From contig JACRBN010000009.1 in NCBI GenBank assembly GCA_016213105.1, forward strand, positions 1-64,000: DNA of 64,000 nt, written 5' to 3'. A program made the translations under genes and the position numbers. Source of the stretch: Chloroflexota bacterium (GTDB lineage Bacteria; Chloroflexota; Anaerolineae; Anaerolineales; Villigracilaceae). The notes below the pieces were generated by a model, which had not been told where the DNA came from, ran no database searches, and saw nothing but the letters and a program-made list of their open reading frames with translations. Shown here piece by piece: positions 27,402 through 36,463 of the stretch (positions are counted from its first letter, which is position 1; each line of letters begins with the position of its first letter).

Positions 27402-27902
27402 TTAGGTCCGAGTACGCGCAGCCATTGCATGTTTTACAAGCAAATCATTGTATTCCCGTTGGGCCAACAATAAATCCCGCTTGTACATTTGAAACTCAAA
27501 GCTTCCGAAATATGGTTCGATCTGACCAAGATACGTTTTTACTAAACCTGCCAGTATCTCAAGTTGTTTCCCAGTGCTTCGGTAAGTTTCCTCGTCGAAT
27601 ATCCCTATGAATCTCTCCCCTTTGCTCAGATAATAGATCATGACTTGGATGCAGATTTGATCCTCCATCCTAATTTCCCCATTTCCTTCGATGGCATTAT
27701 GAGGAGCAAATGTTAAAACTACTTCGTTGAGTTCTTTATAGATGTTAAGGAGGCAATGGGGCGACTCGAATATGATGTTCCAGAATAACATGCCATGCCC
27801 CCTTAAATTTTTACTCCTAATTTTGTAACCACTGCTGAGCAGGAAATCAAAGTTGTGATTTATGGCTCTCATTACGGGATGCAGATTAACGATTGTGTTC
27901 AT
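27402..27902 (-). CDS. Protein of unknown function
   Basis: This 166-residue soluble protein begins MNTIVNLHPVMRAINHNFDF. It has no signal peptide, membrane span or motif that I recognise. It is rich in aromatic and charged residues ('SPHCLLNIYKELNEVVLTF', 'QICIQVMIYYLSKGERFIG', 'EFQMYKRDLLLAQREY'), and the C-terminal half looks alpha-helical. ATG 27902 is supported by AGGA 6 bases upstream. An ATG 24 bases earlier has no site. The gene is notably AT-rich beside its neighbours, as for recently acquired DNA, and it sits alone between two repeat-rich spacers. Confidence 0.6.
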   Translation of the reverse strand: MNTIVNLHPVMRAINHNFDFLLSSGYKIRSKNLRGHGMLFWNIIFESPHCLLNIYKELNEVVLTFAPHNAIEGNGEIRMEDQICIQVMIYYLSKGERFIGIFDEETYRSTGKQLEILAGLVKTYLGQIEPYFGSFEFQMYKRDLLLAQREYNDLLVKHAMAARTRT

Positions 27903-27948
27903 TGTTCCTAATCCTTGTATATTCATTGGACACCGAAAAGACAGACAG

Positions 27949-28056
27949 TGTTTTCAGCGTGACGAACGCCTGTTTACAGACAGACCGCGCCTTGTTTGTG
28001 TAGCGCAAGTCTATAGACTTGCGCTACGGCACTTGCACGCTGTATGCACATGAGCC
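27949..28056. repeat. Family E element with a 28-bp perfect palindrome
   Basis: The ends 'GTTTTCAGCGTGACGAACG' and 'GCTACGGCACTTGCACGCTG' match those of the element at 30561-30690, while the centre differs. Here the centre holds a perfect palindrome at 28000-28027 (arm GTAGCGCAAGTCTA). The spacer 28057-28201 shows nothing further. Confidence 0.7.
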
Positions 28057-28201
28057 AAAGACGTATTGATACTGGCCCACTTCCCCAACCTATTGAATTG
28101 CGGTTTCCTCAAAGTCTACATTTCTTCCTTTCGTGCCTCCTCCGATTCTGATGAGCGCGGAAGCTGGAGAGGCACGGGAGAGGATTGAAAATGGGGAAGG
28201 G

Positions 28202-29617
28202 TCAGCGGGTGAGAATTACCGCCTGTTTATCTTCGAATTCAACTTTCCATCCGTTGGCTTTCAACACGTCGATGATCGGCCAGTGCGGTTCGAGCAGGAT
28301 CACCTTCACATCCCAGTCATCGAGGATGGCAGGAGCGTTTTCCTCCGCGTTGATCACATCGTGCCATTGACCGATCAGGTCATCGCCGTACAGGTCGGCG
28401 CGGCCGTCGATGAAGACGGGGTATTCGGGCAGCGTCCACAGCAGATAACCGCCCCAGTTATAGGAATTGAACAGTCTGCCTGCGGGATGATGGGTCTGCA
28501 TCCATTTCACCGCGGCGACGGGATAGTTCTCATCCACGCGCTCGGGCTGGGAGACCAGGTACAGGTTGCCCAGTATCGCCAGCGAGAGGACGACGATCAG
28601 CACGAGGTTGAGGATGGAGGTCAACCGGGGACTCAAATTTTGCGGCGGGCGGCTTGTCCTGTGCGGGAGAGACTGGATGAAGGCATCGATCCATTCGCTG
28701 AGCAGGGGCGCGGCGGCGATGGCGAACAGGGCGATGTTGCGCTGGGCCACGAAGGTCAGGTAGGCAAAGCCCAGAGCCTTGAAGACCTGCGGCCAGTTCA
28801 ACGGTTTTTTCGCGAAGGGCGCGGACAGCAGCAGCAGAAACAGCATCCACAGCAGGGGGTGAAAGTCCACGCGGTGAAAGTCGGGCGAGAGCCATTCCTG
28901 GATTTGCAGCGAAACGTTCACCTGCTGGAAGGGCAGCGCCCAAAGGGTGAGTCCGCTTGGATTCAGGCCGACGGCCAGGGCGGAGAGGGCGGTCCAGCCC
29001 AACAGGCGCAGGGCCTGCCGCTGAAGCGGAGTCCTTTCCTCCCCCTGAAAAAACGATTGAACGAAGAGGCCTGCGATGTGGGCGGCCAGCAGTAAAAATC
29101 CCCAGATCCAGCCGCCGTGCAGGTTGGCCCACAAGGCAAAGAAAGGAACCAGCATCCAGAGCCTGCGGGGGGAACGCCTCAGCCAGGCGTCCAACAGGGC
29201 GACCAGCAGGAAGGAGAGTATCTGCGGGCGCGGCCCCCAGATCGGCGCGGCGGTGACGACGGCCAGCAGGACGATGAAGCTGTCCACGAAGGGATGGCCT
29301 TTGAGGTTCCGCGAGACCACGTGAAAGGTCAGCCCGCCGAGCAGCGCCACGAAGGCAGCCAGGGCAAAATATCCGCCCAGGCTGTAAAGCTCATATAATA
29401 GAAGCTCGGACAGCCAGAACGCGTTGATCCACGGCGCGCCTGCCCGCGTGTAGCTGAAGACGTCACTGAGCAGGATGCTTTTCTCCGCCCACATGGTCTG
29501 GCCTGCGCGCAGATGCCACCACAGGTCGGCATCGACGGGCGCGCGGCTGAGCAGGAAGACCGCCAGGAGAAAAGTGAGCGCGGTCAGCAAGCGTTGGATG
29601 GTGGAAGGTTTTTGCAT
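28202..29617 (-). CDS. Polytopic membrane protein, possible GT-C-type transferase
   Basis: This 471-residue protein has about eleven membrane spans and a soluble C-terminal domain. The first loop 'SRAPVDADLWWHLRAGQTMW' with an Asp pair and 'YTRAGAPWINAFWLSELLLYEL', plus the C-terminal 'NSYNWGGYLLWTLPEYPVFIDGRADLY', are usual in a widespread bacterial group of unknown transferases. The ending 'LLEPHWPIIDVLKANGWKVEF' resembles such proteins across Chloroflexota. ATG 29617 is chosen, but there is no good ribosome-binding site. A TTG 33 bases earlier is possible. It diverges from the gene at 29627 with only 9 bases between the two starts. Confidence 0.68.
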   Translation of the reverse strand: MQKPSTIQRLLTALTFLLAVFLLSRAPVDADLWWHLRAGQTMWAEKSILLSDVFSYTRAGAPWINAFWLSELLLYELYSLGGYFALAAFVALLGGLTFHVVSRNLKGHPFVDSFIVLLAVVTAAPIWGPRPQILSFLLVALLDAWLRRSPRRLWMLVPFFALWANLHGGWIWGFLLLAAHIAGLFVQSFFQGEERTPLQRQALRLLGWTALSALAVGLNPSGLTLWALPFQQVNVSLQIQEWLSPDFHRVDFHPLLWMLFLLLLSAPFAKKPLNWPQVFKALGFAYLTFVAQRNIALFAIAAAPLLSEWIDAFIQSLPHRTSRPPQNLSPRLTSILNLVLIVVLSLAILGNLYLVSQPERVDENYPVAAVKWMQTHHPAGRLFNSYNWGGYLLWTLPEYPVFIDGRADLYGDDLIGQWHDVINAEENAPAILDDWDVKVILLEPHWPIIDVLKANGWKVEFEDKQAVILTR

Positions 29618-29626
29618 GGAGGCCTG

Positions 29627-30556
29627 TTGAAACAATTTTCCCGTAATCAAAAGTTGAGTTGGATCGCGGCGTTGGGCGCGGCGCTTGGGCTGGCGGCGGC
29701 GTCCTTCCGCCTGCCTGGCGGCGACGATCTGTATCGCTATTACCTGCCCTTCATACAGGGCTGTTTCGATTGCGGCTACGTGCCGTACTTCGCGCAGTGG
29801 ACTCTTGCGGCGCTGCGCCTGCTGCCCGATTATCCGCTGGCCTGGCCCATCTGGACCCTGGTCAGCGTGGTGGGCTTTCTGACGCTGGCCTACGTCACCG
29901 AGGTCAACCCGTTCCTGCTGTTGATCTCCTTCCCGATGTTGGGCCAGGTCTGGCTGGGGCAGGTGGACGTGCTGGTGGCGCTGGGCTTGGCGCTCTTCCT
30001 GTTTGGGAAGAATCCCTATCTGCGCGGGATGGGTCTGATTCTAGCACTGACCAAGCCGCAGTTGACAGGATTGCCGATCCTGTTTGGCCTGCTGCTGGAA
30101 TCTCCGCGCCTGTGGCCCAAGCTGCTGCTTGCTCCTGTTTTGACGATGACCCTCAGCCTGTTCATCTACGGCCCCGACTGGCCCATGCGCTGGATCGCCA
30201 ATTCCACGGCGGGATTGCCCGTCCACGTCTGGCGCCTGGCCAGCATGGACATCTGGCGGTTCGGGCTGTTCCTCGCGCCCCTGCCGTTGTTCTTCCGCGG
30301 CAAGCGCGAACGCCTGCTTTCGGGACTGCTGGTGTCTGCGCTGGCGACTCCGTTCTATGGCGTGTACTCGTATGTGGTCTTCCTGCTGTTCGACGTGAAA
30401 TGGTGGATGGCGCTGCTTTCCTACGCCTGGCTGCTGGGATTTTTCCTCTGGCGCGAGGAGGCCATGCGCCTGGCCTGGGTGCTGCCCGTGGGGATGTTGC
30501 TCGAAATGGGAATCGTGGAGTGGAAGAGGAGGGCGAAGGGAGTTCACAGTCCCTGA
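29627..30556 (+). CDS. GT87-like polytopic membrane protein (TTG start)
   Basis: This 309-residue protein has about eight membrane spans. 'GDDLYRYYLPFIQGCFDCGY' in the first outer loop and 'LGLALFLFGKNPYLRGMGLILALTKPQ' are typical of GT87/DUF2029 polyprenol-phosphate-mannose transferases. TTG 29627 is used because GGAGG (29618-29622) is ideally spaced and because no ATG gives a full first helix. That site overlaps the start codon of the divergent gene. The catalytic Asp of the family is most likely within GDD. The function is inferred from the fold only. Confidence 0.65.
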   Translation: MKQFSRNQKLSWIAALGAALGLAAASFRLPGGDDLYRYYLPFIQGCFDCGYVPYFAQWTLAALRLLPDYPLAWPIWTLVSVVGFLTLAYVTEVNPFLLLISFPMLGQVWLGQVDVLVALGLALFLFGKNPYLRGMGLILALTKPQLTGLPILFGLLLESPRLWPKLLLAPVLTMTLSLFIYGPDWPMRWIANSTAGLPVHVWRLASMDIWRFGLFLAPLPLFFRGKRERLLSGLLVSALATPFYGVYSYVVFLLFDVKWWMALLSYAWLLGFFLWREEAMRLAWVLPVGMLLEMGIVEWKRRAKGVHSP

Positions 30557-30560
30557 CTTT

Positions 30561-30690
30561 GTTTTCAACGTGACGAACGGCGGTTTACAACCCACTCGCA
30601 AGAAAAATCTTGCGGTGCCGAAATCCTGGTTTTGTGCTCGATCATTTTATTAAGTTGCTACGGCACTGGCACACTGTTTGCGCGTGGGCC
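30561..30690. repeat. Family E element, second copy
   Basis: 'GTTTTCAACGTGACGAACGG' and 'GCTACGGCACTGGCACACTG' repeat the ends of 27949-28056. The centre differs and holds a smaller hairpin (CGCAAGA / TCTTGCG, about 30597-30613). The last residues of the GT87 gene (…ANSVPVP) are encoded by the element. Confidence 0.65.
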
Positions 30691-31890
30691 GCCTTTTTTT
30701 GTGAGCTTATCGTGAAAGAACAGCCCATAAGCAAGCGCGAGCATGACAAGATAAACGAGCGGATATTTTAACGCGCCGCCGCCTAAAAAACCGATCATCA
30801 AAAATAATGATACAGCGAGAGGCGCTATGGCCAGGTAGTTGGCGGGGATCACATCCTTATCCTTGAGCAGGTGAATCATGCAGTAAATCGGGATCAGGAG
30901 AAGCGTTAATTCGTGATAATGAGCGTAAGGCACGAAAAAGAGCGCGGCAAGCGTCAACAGCCCGGCTTGTTTTGCTCCGAATTTGCGGCTTCCTCCCAGC
31001 CAAAAAGTGACCAGGGTCAACCCGACGAGGTACCCGCCCAGCATGACGGAGCGAAAAACGTTTTTATCCAGCGCTTCGGTGTTTCTGCGTAGAATGCCTG
31101 AGATCGTGGGCATATCCAGGGAATGTGGGAGCCGCCAAATGTCTCCTTCCACAACCCCCAATATATCTATGTAACGCGATAAACCGTCCTGCCCGATCAG
31201 CGCCAGGCTGACGATTGCAAGTATCCCACCGCTGATGACCGCCCCCCAAAGAAGTTTGCGGTGCCGCATCAGAAAGGGAGCCATCAATAAAATTGCGCTT
31301 TGGGGACGGATCACGGCCAGCCCCAGCCCAAGCCCGGCAGTGAAGGGTTTATCTTCCAATAGAAAATAGAACCAGATGGAGGCGCCCAACAAAAGCAAAA
31401 TTGCATCCTGCCCGTTCATAAATCCTGAAAATGTGGGCCAGAACAGAAAGGTACCCGCGGCGAGCAGCCAGCGCTGCTGATTTGTGAAATTTAGCCGGGC
31501 GGTACTTTTTATCAAGAGGAAGACCGCAATGCCATTGAACAGCAGGATTACGACCGACCAGCGGATGAGCGATGCCACGTAATTTTCATCCGAGATCAAC
31601 ATTCCCAGCGGGACGATAAAGGGCGGATGCGTGAAATACGGGATGTGCTCATTGGAAAACTCATATCCAGCCGCCCGGGTTTGGATTTCGATTTGGAGCG
31701 CCATGTCGTACATGGATCGAAAACCGTACTCCTGGGCGATCCTTGCGCCGGCATACAACCCCATAAAATCGGAACCACCCCGCTCCCCCGGAGTCATGAT
31801 CATCCTGGTCCAAAACAGTGAATAGATCAGGGTCAGGGACAAGATGCCAGTGAAGGAAAAAACAACGAAAAAACGAATGCCTTTTTTCAC
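30658..31890 (-). CDS. GT87/DUF2029 family membrane glycosyltransferase
   Basis: This 410-residue protein has about ten membrane spans. The first outer loop has 'RGGSDFMGLYAGARIAQEYG' with the probable catalytic Asp, then 'FTHPPFIVPLGML' and 'GQDAILLLLGAS', the usual marks of GT87 mannosyltransferases that use polyprenol-phosphate sugars. It has a long Leu/Ile-rich composition and is AT-richer than the neighbouring rpoD gene. The start ATG 31890 shows no strong site. A 140-base spacer with the rpoD terminator lies upstream. Its 3' end is encoded by a family E repeat. Confidence 0.78.
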   Translation of the reverse strand: MKKGIRFFVVFSFTGILSLTLIYSLFWTRMIMTPGERGGSDFMGLYAGARIAQEYGFRSMYDMALQIEIQTRAAGYEFSNEHIPYFTHPPFIVPLGMLISDENYVASLIRWSVVILLFNGIAVFLLIKSTARLNFTNQQRWLLAAGTFLFWPTFSGFMNGQDAILLLLGASIWFYFLLEDKPFTAGLGLGLAVIRPQSAILLMAPFLMRHRKLLWGAVISGGILAIVSLALIGQDGLSRYIDILGVVEGDIWRLPHSLDMPTISGILRRNTEALDKNVFRSVMLGGYLVGLTLVTFWLGGSRKFGAKQAGLLTLAALFFVPYAHYHELTLLLIPIYCMIHLLKDKDVIPANYLAIAPLAVSLFLMIGFLGGGALKYPLVYLVMLALAYGLFFHDKLTKKGGPRANSVPVP

Positions 31891-32000
31891 GCAGAACCAT
31901 CTCCTGGCTGATGTGCAGCTTCGATGCCTTCAAGGAACAGCCCTGGTGCGGATGACTGTTCCTTGTGTCCCGTTTTTGCCGAGCAGAAAAGAAAGGTATC

Positions 32001-32029
32001 AAAAAGCGCCACGGATGTGGCGCTTTTTT
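32001..32029 (-). terminator. Terminator of the sigma factor gene
   Basis: AAAAGCGCCAC / GTGGCGCTTTT stem with a 5-base loop, six bases after the stop codon. On the minus strand it ends in a T-run. Confidence 0.88.
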
Positions 32030-32034
32030 GGTGA

Positions 32035-33246
32035 TTATTCGCCCAGGTAATCGCGCAGTTTCCTGCGGATGGACGGGTGGCGCAGGCGGCTGAGGGCCTG
32101 CGCCTCGATCTGGCGTACACGCTCGCGGGTGACGCCCATCTTGCGGCCCACTTCTTCGAGGGTGTAGGCCTGGCCGTCGAGCAGGCCGTAGCGCAATTGC
32201 AGGATGCGCACCTCGCGCGGCGGCAGGCCGTTCAGCACCTCGCCGAGGTGTTCGCGCAGCAGGTTGTAGGTGGCCGAGTCGTCGGGCGGGGGTGCCTCGT
32301 CATCCTCGATGAAGTCGCCCAGGACGGAGTCTTCCTCGTCGTCGGTAGGGGTCTCCAGCGAGAGGGGACGGCGCGCCACCTGGATCATGTTCTCGACCTT
32401 CTTGGGCGGCACATCCAAAGCAACGGCCAGTTCCTCCACGGAAGGCTCGCGGCCCAGGCGCTGGGTGAGCTGATGCTGTACGCGCAGGAGCTTGTTGATC
32501 TGGTCGCCCATGTGGACGGGCACGCGGATCGTGCGCCCCTGGTCGGCGATGGCGCGGGTCACGGCCTGGCGGATCCACCAGGTGGCATAGGTGGAGAACT
32601 TGTGTCCGCGGCGGTAATCGAACTTCTTGGTGGCGCGGATCAAGCCGATGTTGCCTTCTTGAATCAAGTCGAGGAAGGGCACACCGCGTCCCATGTATTT
32701 CTTGGCGACCGAGATCACCAGGCGGGAGTTGGCCGTGATGAGATGTTCGCGGGCGGCCCAGCCGTCCTCGATCAGCTTGCGCAGTTCGGCGCGGCGGCGC
32801 GGGTTGACGTTGCCGTGCGCCAGTTCCTCGCGGGCCATGCGGCCCCGTTCGATGCGCTGGGCCAGGGCCACTTCCTCGGAAGCGGTCAAAAGCGGAACGC
32901 GGCTGACCTCCTTGAGGTACAGGCCGATGGTATCGTCGGTGTCGATATTGGCGAGGTAGTCATCCAGGCTCAGGTCGGGCTCGGGTTCGGTCTCGATCTC
33001 CTCGACCGCCACAAGCTCATCCTCGGTCGGCTCATTGGTGAGGGTATCCTCCACGAAGGGGATACCCGCGCTCAAAAGAGCCGAAAACGCTTCCTCCAGT
33101 TGCTCCACATCCTGTTCGGCTTCGGGGAAGAAGTGCAGAATGTCGTCCAGAGTGACATAGGACTTTTGGCGCCCCAACTCAATTAACCGCGCGATGGCGG
33201 AAAACTCTTCTTCCTCGTCCTCGATAAGTATTTTTTCTACATCCAT
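32035..33246 (-). CDS. rpoD: Primary RNA polymerase sigma factor (RpoD/SigA type)
   Basis: This 403-residue sigma-70 factor directs RNA polymerase to housekeeping promoters. An acidic N-terminal region 1.1 precedes region 1.2 ('[15 protein letters not shown]'). Region 2 contains '[33 protein letters not shown]' and the -10-reading '[18 protein letters not shown]'. Region 3 has '[12 protein letters not shown]'. Region 4 has '[12 protein letters not shown]' and the -35 recognition helix '[20 protein letters not shown]'. ATG 33246 is preferred because GGATGGA precedes it, while ATG 33279 lacks a site. Both cannot be excluded. A good sigma-70-type promoter lies about 150 bases upstream, which fits autoregulated housekeeping expression. 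Confidence 0.93.
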   Translation of the reverse strand: MDVEKILIEDEEEEFSAIARLIELGRQKSYVTLDDILHFFPEAEQDVEQLEEAFSALLSAGIPFVEDTLTNEPTEDELVAVEEIETEPEPDLSLDDYLANIDTDDTIGLYLKEVSRVPLLTASEEVALAQRIERGRMAREELAHGNVNPRRRAELRKLIEDGWAAREHLITANSRLVISVAKKYMGRGVPFLDLIQEGNIGLIRATKKFDYRRGHKFSTYATWWIRQAVTRAIADQGRTIRVPVHMGDQINKLLRVQHQLTQRLGREPSVEELAVALDVPPKKVENMIQVARRPLSLETPTDDEEDSVLGDFIEDDEAPPPDDSATYNLLREHLGEVLNGLPPREVRILQLRYGLLDGQAYTLEEVGRKMGVTRERVRQIEAQALSRLRHPSIRRKLRDYLGE

Positions 33247-33398
33247 TCTTCCATCCAGGGTTTGAAATTCTGTAATCATTCAGCGCGGCGAAGGCTGTAT
33301 CCCATATCAAATATGTTCTCAGGAGCGTTGGACCAAGCTGCCGTTTCGCAACATCCCAAACCTTCCAGGCCTGGCTGAATTGTTACAGGGTCGTTTTC

Positions 33399-33427
33399 AG
33401 AATACACAGTTTCAGGGCAAAAATCAA
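33399..33427 (-). promoter_or_regulatory. Promoter of the sigma factor gene
   Basis: On the minus strand TTGATT (33427-33422) and TATTCT (33404-33399) are separated by exactly 17 bases. The transcript would have a leader of about 145 bases in which no strong structure is apparent. Confidence 0.6.
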
Positions 33428-33479
33428 TACCCTTACAAAATTCTCGATGATTTGTAATGTGATTGTTTTACTAACACAA

Positions 33480-34106
33480 CTACGGCGCGGGAGTGACGCT
33501 TTCCGTGGGAATTGGGGTTGCCGTGGGCGTTTCCGTCCCTGTCGGCGGGGGCGGGGAGGCGGTGGGCGTCGCGAAGTAGGGCGGGAACGCCATGAACGTG
33601 AGCAGGCTCTCGATGGCGAAATTCTCGACAACCAGGAGCCTGTCCCCATCCAGACGGGCGTAATAGCCTGTTTCGGAGGGAGTTTTGTCGCCAATCTCGA
33701 GGACGTGCTTCGCGCCGCTCTTGAAGTGGAGCGTGAGCACATAGGCGGGGGGCGCCAGCCCAAGATCGGACGGCGGCACGTCCGTGATCTCGTTGATGAA
33801 GCGCATTGTGTCGATCTCGGTCACGACGGCTTCGACGTTGCCCTGGTTGGCCGCGCCTTCGAAGGGCAGGATTACTTCCCAGTCGGCCTGCAGGTTGAGC
33901 GCCACCTCGACCACTTCGCCGGTGGCGGCCTCGATTCTGATGCGGCTGGCCGTACCGTCCCCGTCGGGGATGACCGTGCGGGAGGGCAGGGTCGGGAAGG
34001 CTTCAGCCACTTCCTCGACCACCTGCTGCTCCCGGTTCATGTAAAAGAGGACCCCAGCCAGGATTGCGACGACGACCAGGGCAACCCAGGTGGAACGTCG
34101 GAACAT
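33480..34106 (-). CDS. DUF4340 domain protein
   Basis: This 208-residue protein has one N-terminal membrane helix ('WVALVVVAILAGVLFYM') and an outer DUF4340 domain ('ASRIRIEAATGEVVEVALNLQADWEVILP'), which ends in a Pro/Thr-rich tail. DUF4340 proteins usually accompany Gld-type ABC systems, as here. It starts immediately after the stop of the GldG-like gene (TAAATG), as the last gene of the operon. It may be the outer accessory subunit of that system, but no activity is known. Confidence 0.75.
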   Translation of the reverse strand: MFRRSTWVALVVVAILAGVLFYMNREQQVVEEVAEAFPTLPSRTVIPDGDGTASRIRIEAATGEVVEVALNLQADWEVILPFEGAANQGNVEAVVTEIDTMRFINEITDVPPSDLGLAPPAYVLTLHFKSGAKHVLEIGDKTPSETGYYARLDGDRLLVVENFAIESLLTFMAFPPYFATPTASPPPPTGTETPTATPIPTESVTPAP

Positions 34107-35702
34107 TTATCCCCTCCTGCGGCGCGTAAACCAGCTTACACCGCCGGCGATGACCACCAGGCCGGGCAGGATGAAGACCGAGAAGAGCAGCACCATCAGC
34201 CAGGTCGGCGAGTCGATCAGCTTGAGGGTGCGTTCGGTGGTGGTGTAAGGCGTCAGCGAGATCTGATTTTCCTGCTGGGCGGCCCAGTCCACCGAGTTGA
34301 TGATGAGGTCGCCGTTGCCGTAGGCGTCGAAGTTCAAGTCGAGTGCGAAGGAGGACGAGCCAAAGACAACCAGGCGTCCGCCATTGACGGTGTTCTCGCC
34401 CGCCATGGCCAGGGTCAACGGACCGATCAGGTCGGCTCCCTCGTCGAACTGGACGCGGGCGCCTTGCATGTTGGAATAGTCGGTTTCGCCCCACGAGTCC
34501 TGGGTGGTTTGCGCCAGGGAGGTGACGGTCGCTTCGGCGGGGACGGTGCCCAGGGACAGGCTGCGGGTATTCGGCAGGATGGCCACCTGACTCATGCCGC
34601 GGGTCACGGGATGCTCGGGCGACAGGCTGTTGGTGACCGCCAGCAGTTCGTTGCCGGGGTTGCTCATGTCGATGACGATATTGTCATCGAACAGGATGCC
34701 CCACGCAGAGGTGAGGTAATCGGCCAGGGGATCAGGCTCGTCGTTGAAGTCGGTCAGGGGCAGCGGATCCTGGGCGACGATCAAGCCGCCGCCACTTTCG
34801 AGATATTGTTCGAGCAGTTTGACCTCTGCCGCCGACAAGGGTTTGAGCGGCCCCATGACGACAATGGCCAGGGCGTCTGCGGGAATCTTGTTTTCCGCCA
34901 GCAGGTTGAGCACCTTGACGGTGTAGTTCTTGCCTTCGAGCGTGGTCTTGACGCTGCTCATGGTGGCCTCGCCCGAAGTGGTGATATCCACCTCGCCGTG
35001 GCCGGTCAGGAAGTAGACCACACGTGTGCCCGGGTTGATCAGGCGATTCAAGGCGCGCACCAGTTCGGTCTCATCGGCGTAGGAGGCAACTTCCTTGCGG
35101 GCGCCCAGGGTGAGCAGGATCTTCCCGTTGCCCGTGATGCCCGCGTTGTGGACGGTGACCGGGTCGGTATCGGGGTCACTGAAGCGATAATCGAAGTTAC
35201 CATTGCTGTTCGATTTGAAATTGCTCAACAGGTCGTCCGCCTGGCTGGTGGATGAACCGGCCGTGAAGTAGGCTGTGGCGGCCACCTTCCCAGGCAGGTT
35301 TTCGAGAACCTGCAGGGTCTCGGGCGCCAGGGTATGGGATTTGTCCTCGGTCATATCTCCCACGGTGACGGGATTCTGATAGGCAAGGACATTGACCATG
35401 ACCAGGATGCCGATCACGGCCAGCAGCAGGATCGCGGAGTTCGAGCCGTAGCGGGTCTGACGGCGCGAGAGGAAACGGCGCACCTGGTCGGGCAGCAGGA
35501 TGCCGTACACGCTGACGCCGATGCCGATGAATACCAGGCTGGTCCAGAAGGCCTGCTTCCACGGCTCGATATTATTCGGCAGGAACCATCCCAGGGAGTT
35601 CAGGCCGATCAGGAGGCCGATCACAACCGTGGCCGCGCAAGCCAGGGCTGAGATGCCCAGTGCGATCAGGGCATAGGTGCGGATGTTCTTCTTCTCAGTC
35701 AT
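34107..35702 (-). CDS. GldG-like ABC transport auxiliary protein
   Basis: This 531-residue protein has two N-terminal membrane helices (about 11-33 and 49-67, then another near 85-100), a large outer domain related to IFT52/GldG ('VVYFLTGHGEVDITTSGE', 'LLEQYLESGGGLIVAQDPLP', 'FDDNIVIDMSNPGNELLAV') and a C-terminal helix followed by Arg-rich residues. In gliding Bacteroidota GldG works with GldF and GldA. Elsewhere homologues are of unknown role in cell-envelope or export tasks. ATG 35702 is chosen with GGAGG 8 bases upstream. It overlaps the permease stop (TAATG). Confidence 0.82.
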   Translation of the reverse strand: MTEKKNIRTYALIALGISALACAATVVIGLLIGLNSLGWFLPNNIEPWKQAFWTSLVFIGIGVSVYGILLPDQVRRFLSRRQTRYGSNSAILLLAVIGILVMVNVLAYQNPVTVGDMTEDKSHTLAPETLQVLENLPGKVAATAYFTAGSSTSQADDLLSNFKSNSNGNFDYRFSDPDTDPVTVHNAGITGNGKILLTLGARKEVASYADETELVRALNRLINPGTRVVYFLTGHGEVDITTSGEATMSSVKTTLEGKNYTVKVLNLLAENKIPADALAIVVMGPLKPLSAAEVKLLEQYLESGGGLIVAQDPLPLTDFNDEPDPLADYLTSAWGILFDDNIVIDMSNPGNELLAVTNSLSPEHPVTRGMSQVAILPNTRSLSLGTVPAEATVTSLAQTTQDSWGETDYSNMQGARVQFDEGADLIGPLTLAMAGENTVNGGRLVVFGSSSFALDLNFDAYGNGDLIINSVDWAAQQENQISLTPYTTTERTLKLIDSPTWLMVLLFSVFILPGLVVIAGGVSWFTRRRRG

Positions 35703-36463
35703 TAGCGCCACCTCCGCATTTCGACCGCCGAAGTGCCAACGAACAGGCCCAACACGGTCAGGCTCACATAGTAGATGATGTCGGCCAGCATGATCCTGCC
35801 CGTATTGAACGTGTCGTAAAAGTGGGCCTTCATGTCAAGGTATTCGAAGATGCTCGAATTGCCCTGAACCAACCCGGCGGGGAAACCGATCAGCCACCAC
35901 AGGAAGATGAAGACGCCCATGGTCAGAAAGAAAGCCGCGATCTGATTGGTGAACATGGAGGAAATACCGACGCCCAGGCCCAGCAGGGCGGCCGCCACCA
36001 GCATGACGCCGATGTAGGAGGCCAGCAGCTTGCTCTGGTCCAGGCCGTTTTCGACCAGGCCATTCAGGATCAGCGGATAGACGAGGGTCAGCGCCACAAT
36101 GGTCAGGATGAATAGAAAAGCCCCCAGCCATTTGCCGACGACCAATTCCCAGTCGCGCACGGGGGCGGTCAGCAGCAACTCCATGGTGCCCATGCGCATC
36201 TCATCCGAAACCAGGCGCATGGTCAGGGCGGGGATGGAGAAGACCAGCAGAAAGACGATATTGCCCGTGATGGGCGAATTATCGGGCGCGGACATGGAAC
36301 CGCCGTACATCTGCGATTGCAGGGCGGATTGCATCGAGGAGCGCACGACGATGGCAAAGATGATGCCCAGCACCAGCATGATCATGAACATGACCACGTA
36401 GGCGATGGGACTGTTGAAATACTGGTTGTACTCACGCTTGGCTATGGTCCACAGGGTTCTCAT
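35702..36463 (-). CDS. ABC-2 type permease (GldF-like)
   Basis: This 253-residue permease has six membrane helices in the ABC-2 pattern. It begins MRTLWTIAKREYNQYFNSP (the usual short amphipathic start), has 'MRMGTMELLLTAPVRDWELVVGKWLGA' between helices two and three, and 'NQIAAFFLTMGVFIFLWWLIGFP' in the second half. It forms the membrane channel with the ATPase encoded just upstream (overlap ATGA at 36460-36463) and the GldG-like partner downstream. The substrate is not known. Confidence 0.85.
   Translation of the reverse strand: MRTLWTIAKREYNQYFNSPIAYVVMFMIMLVLGIIFAIVVRSSMQSALQSQMYGGSMSAPDNSPITGNIVFLLVFSIPALTMRLVSDEMRMGTMELLLTAPVRDWELVVGKWLGAFLFILTIVALTLVYPLILNGLVENGLDQSKLLASYIGVMLVAAALLGLGVGISSMFTNQIAAFFLTMGVFIFLWWLIGFPAGLVQGNSSIFEYLDMKAHFYDTFNTGRIMLADIIYYVSLTVLGLFVGTSAVEMRRWR

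Noticed and set aside
33447-35255. A 602-codon frame antisense to the GldG-like and DUF4340 genes
   Set aside because: It is a shadow of two well-supported genes and lacks a ribosome-binding site.
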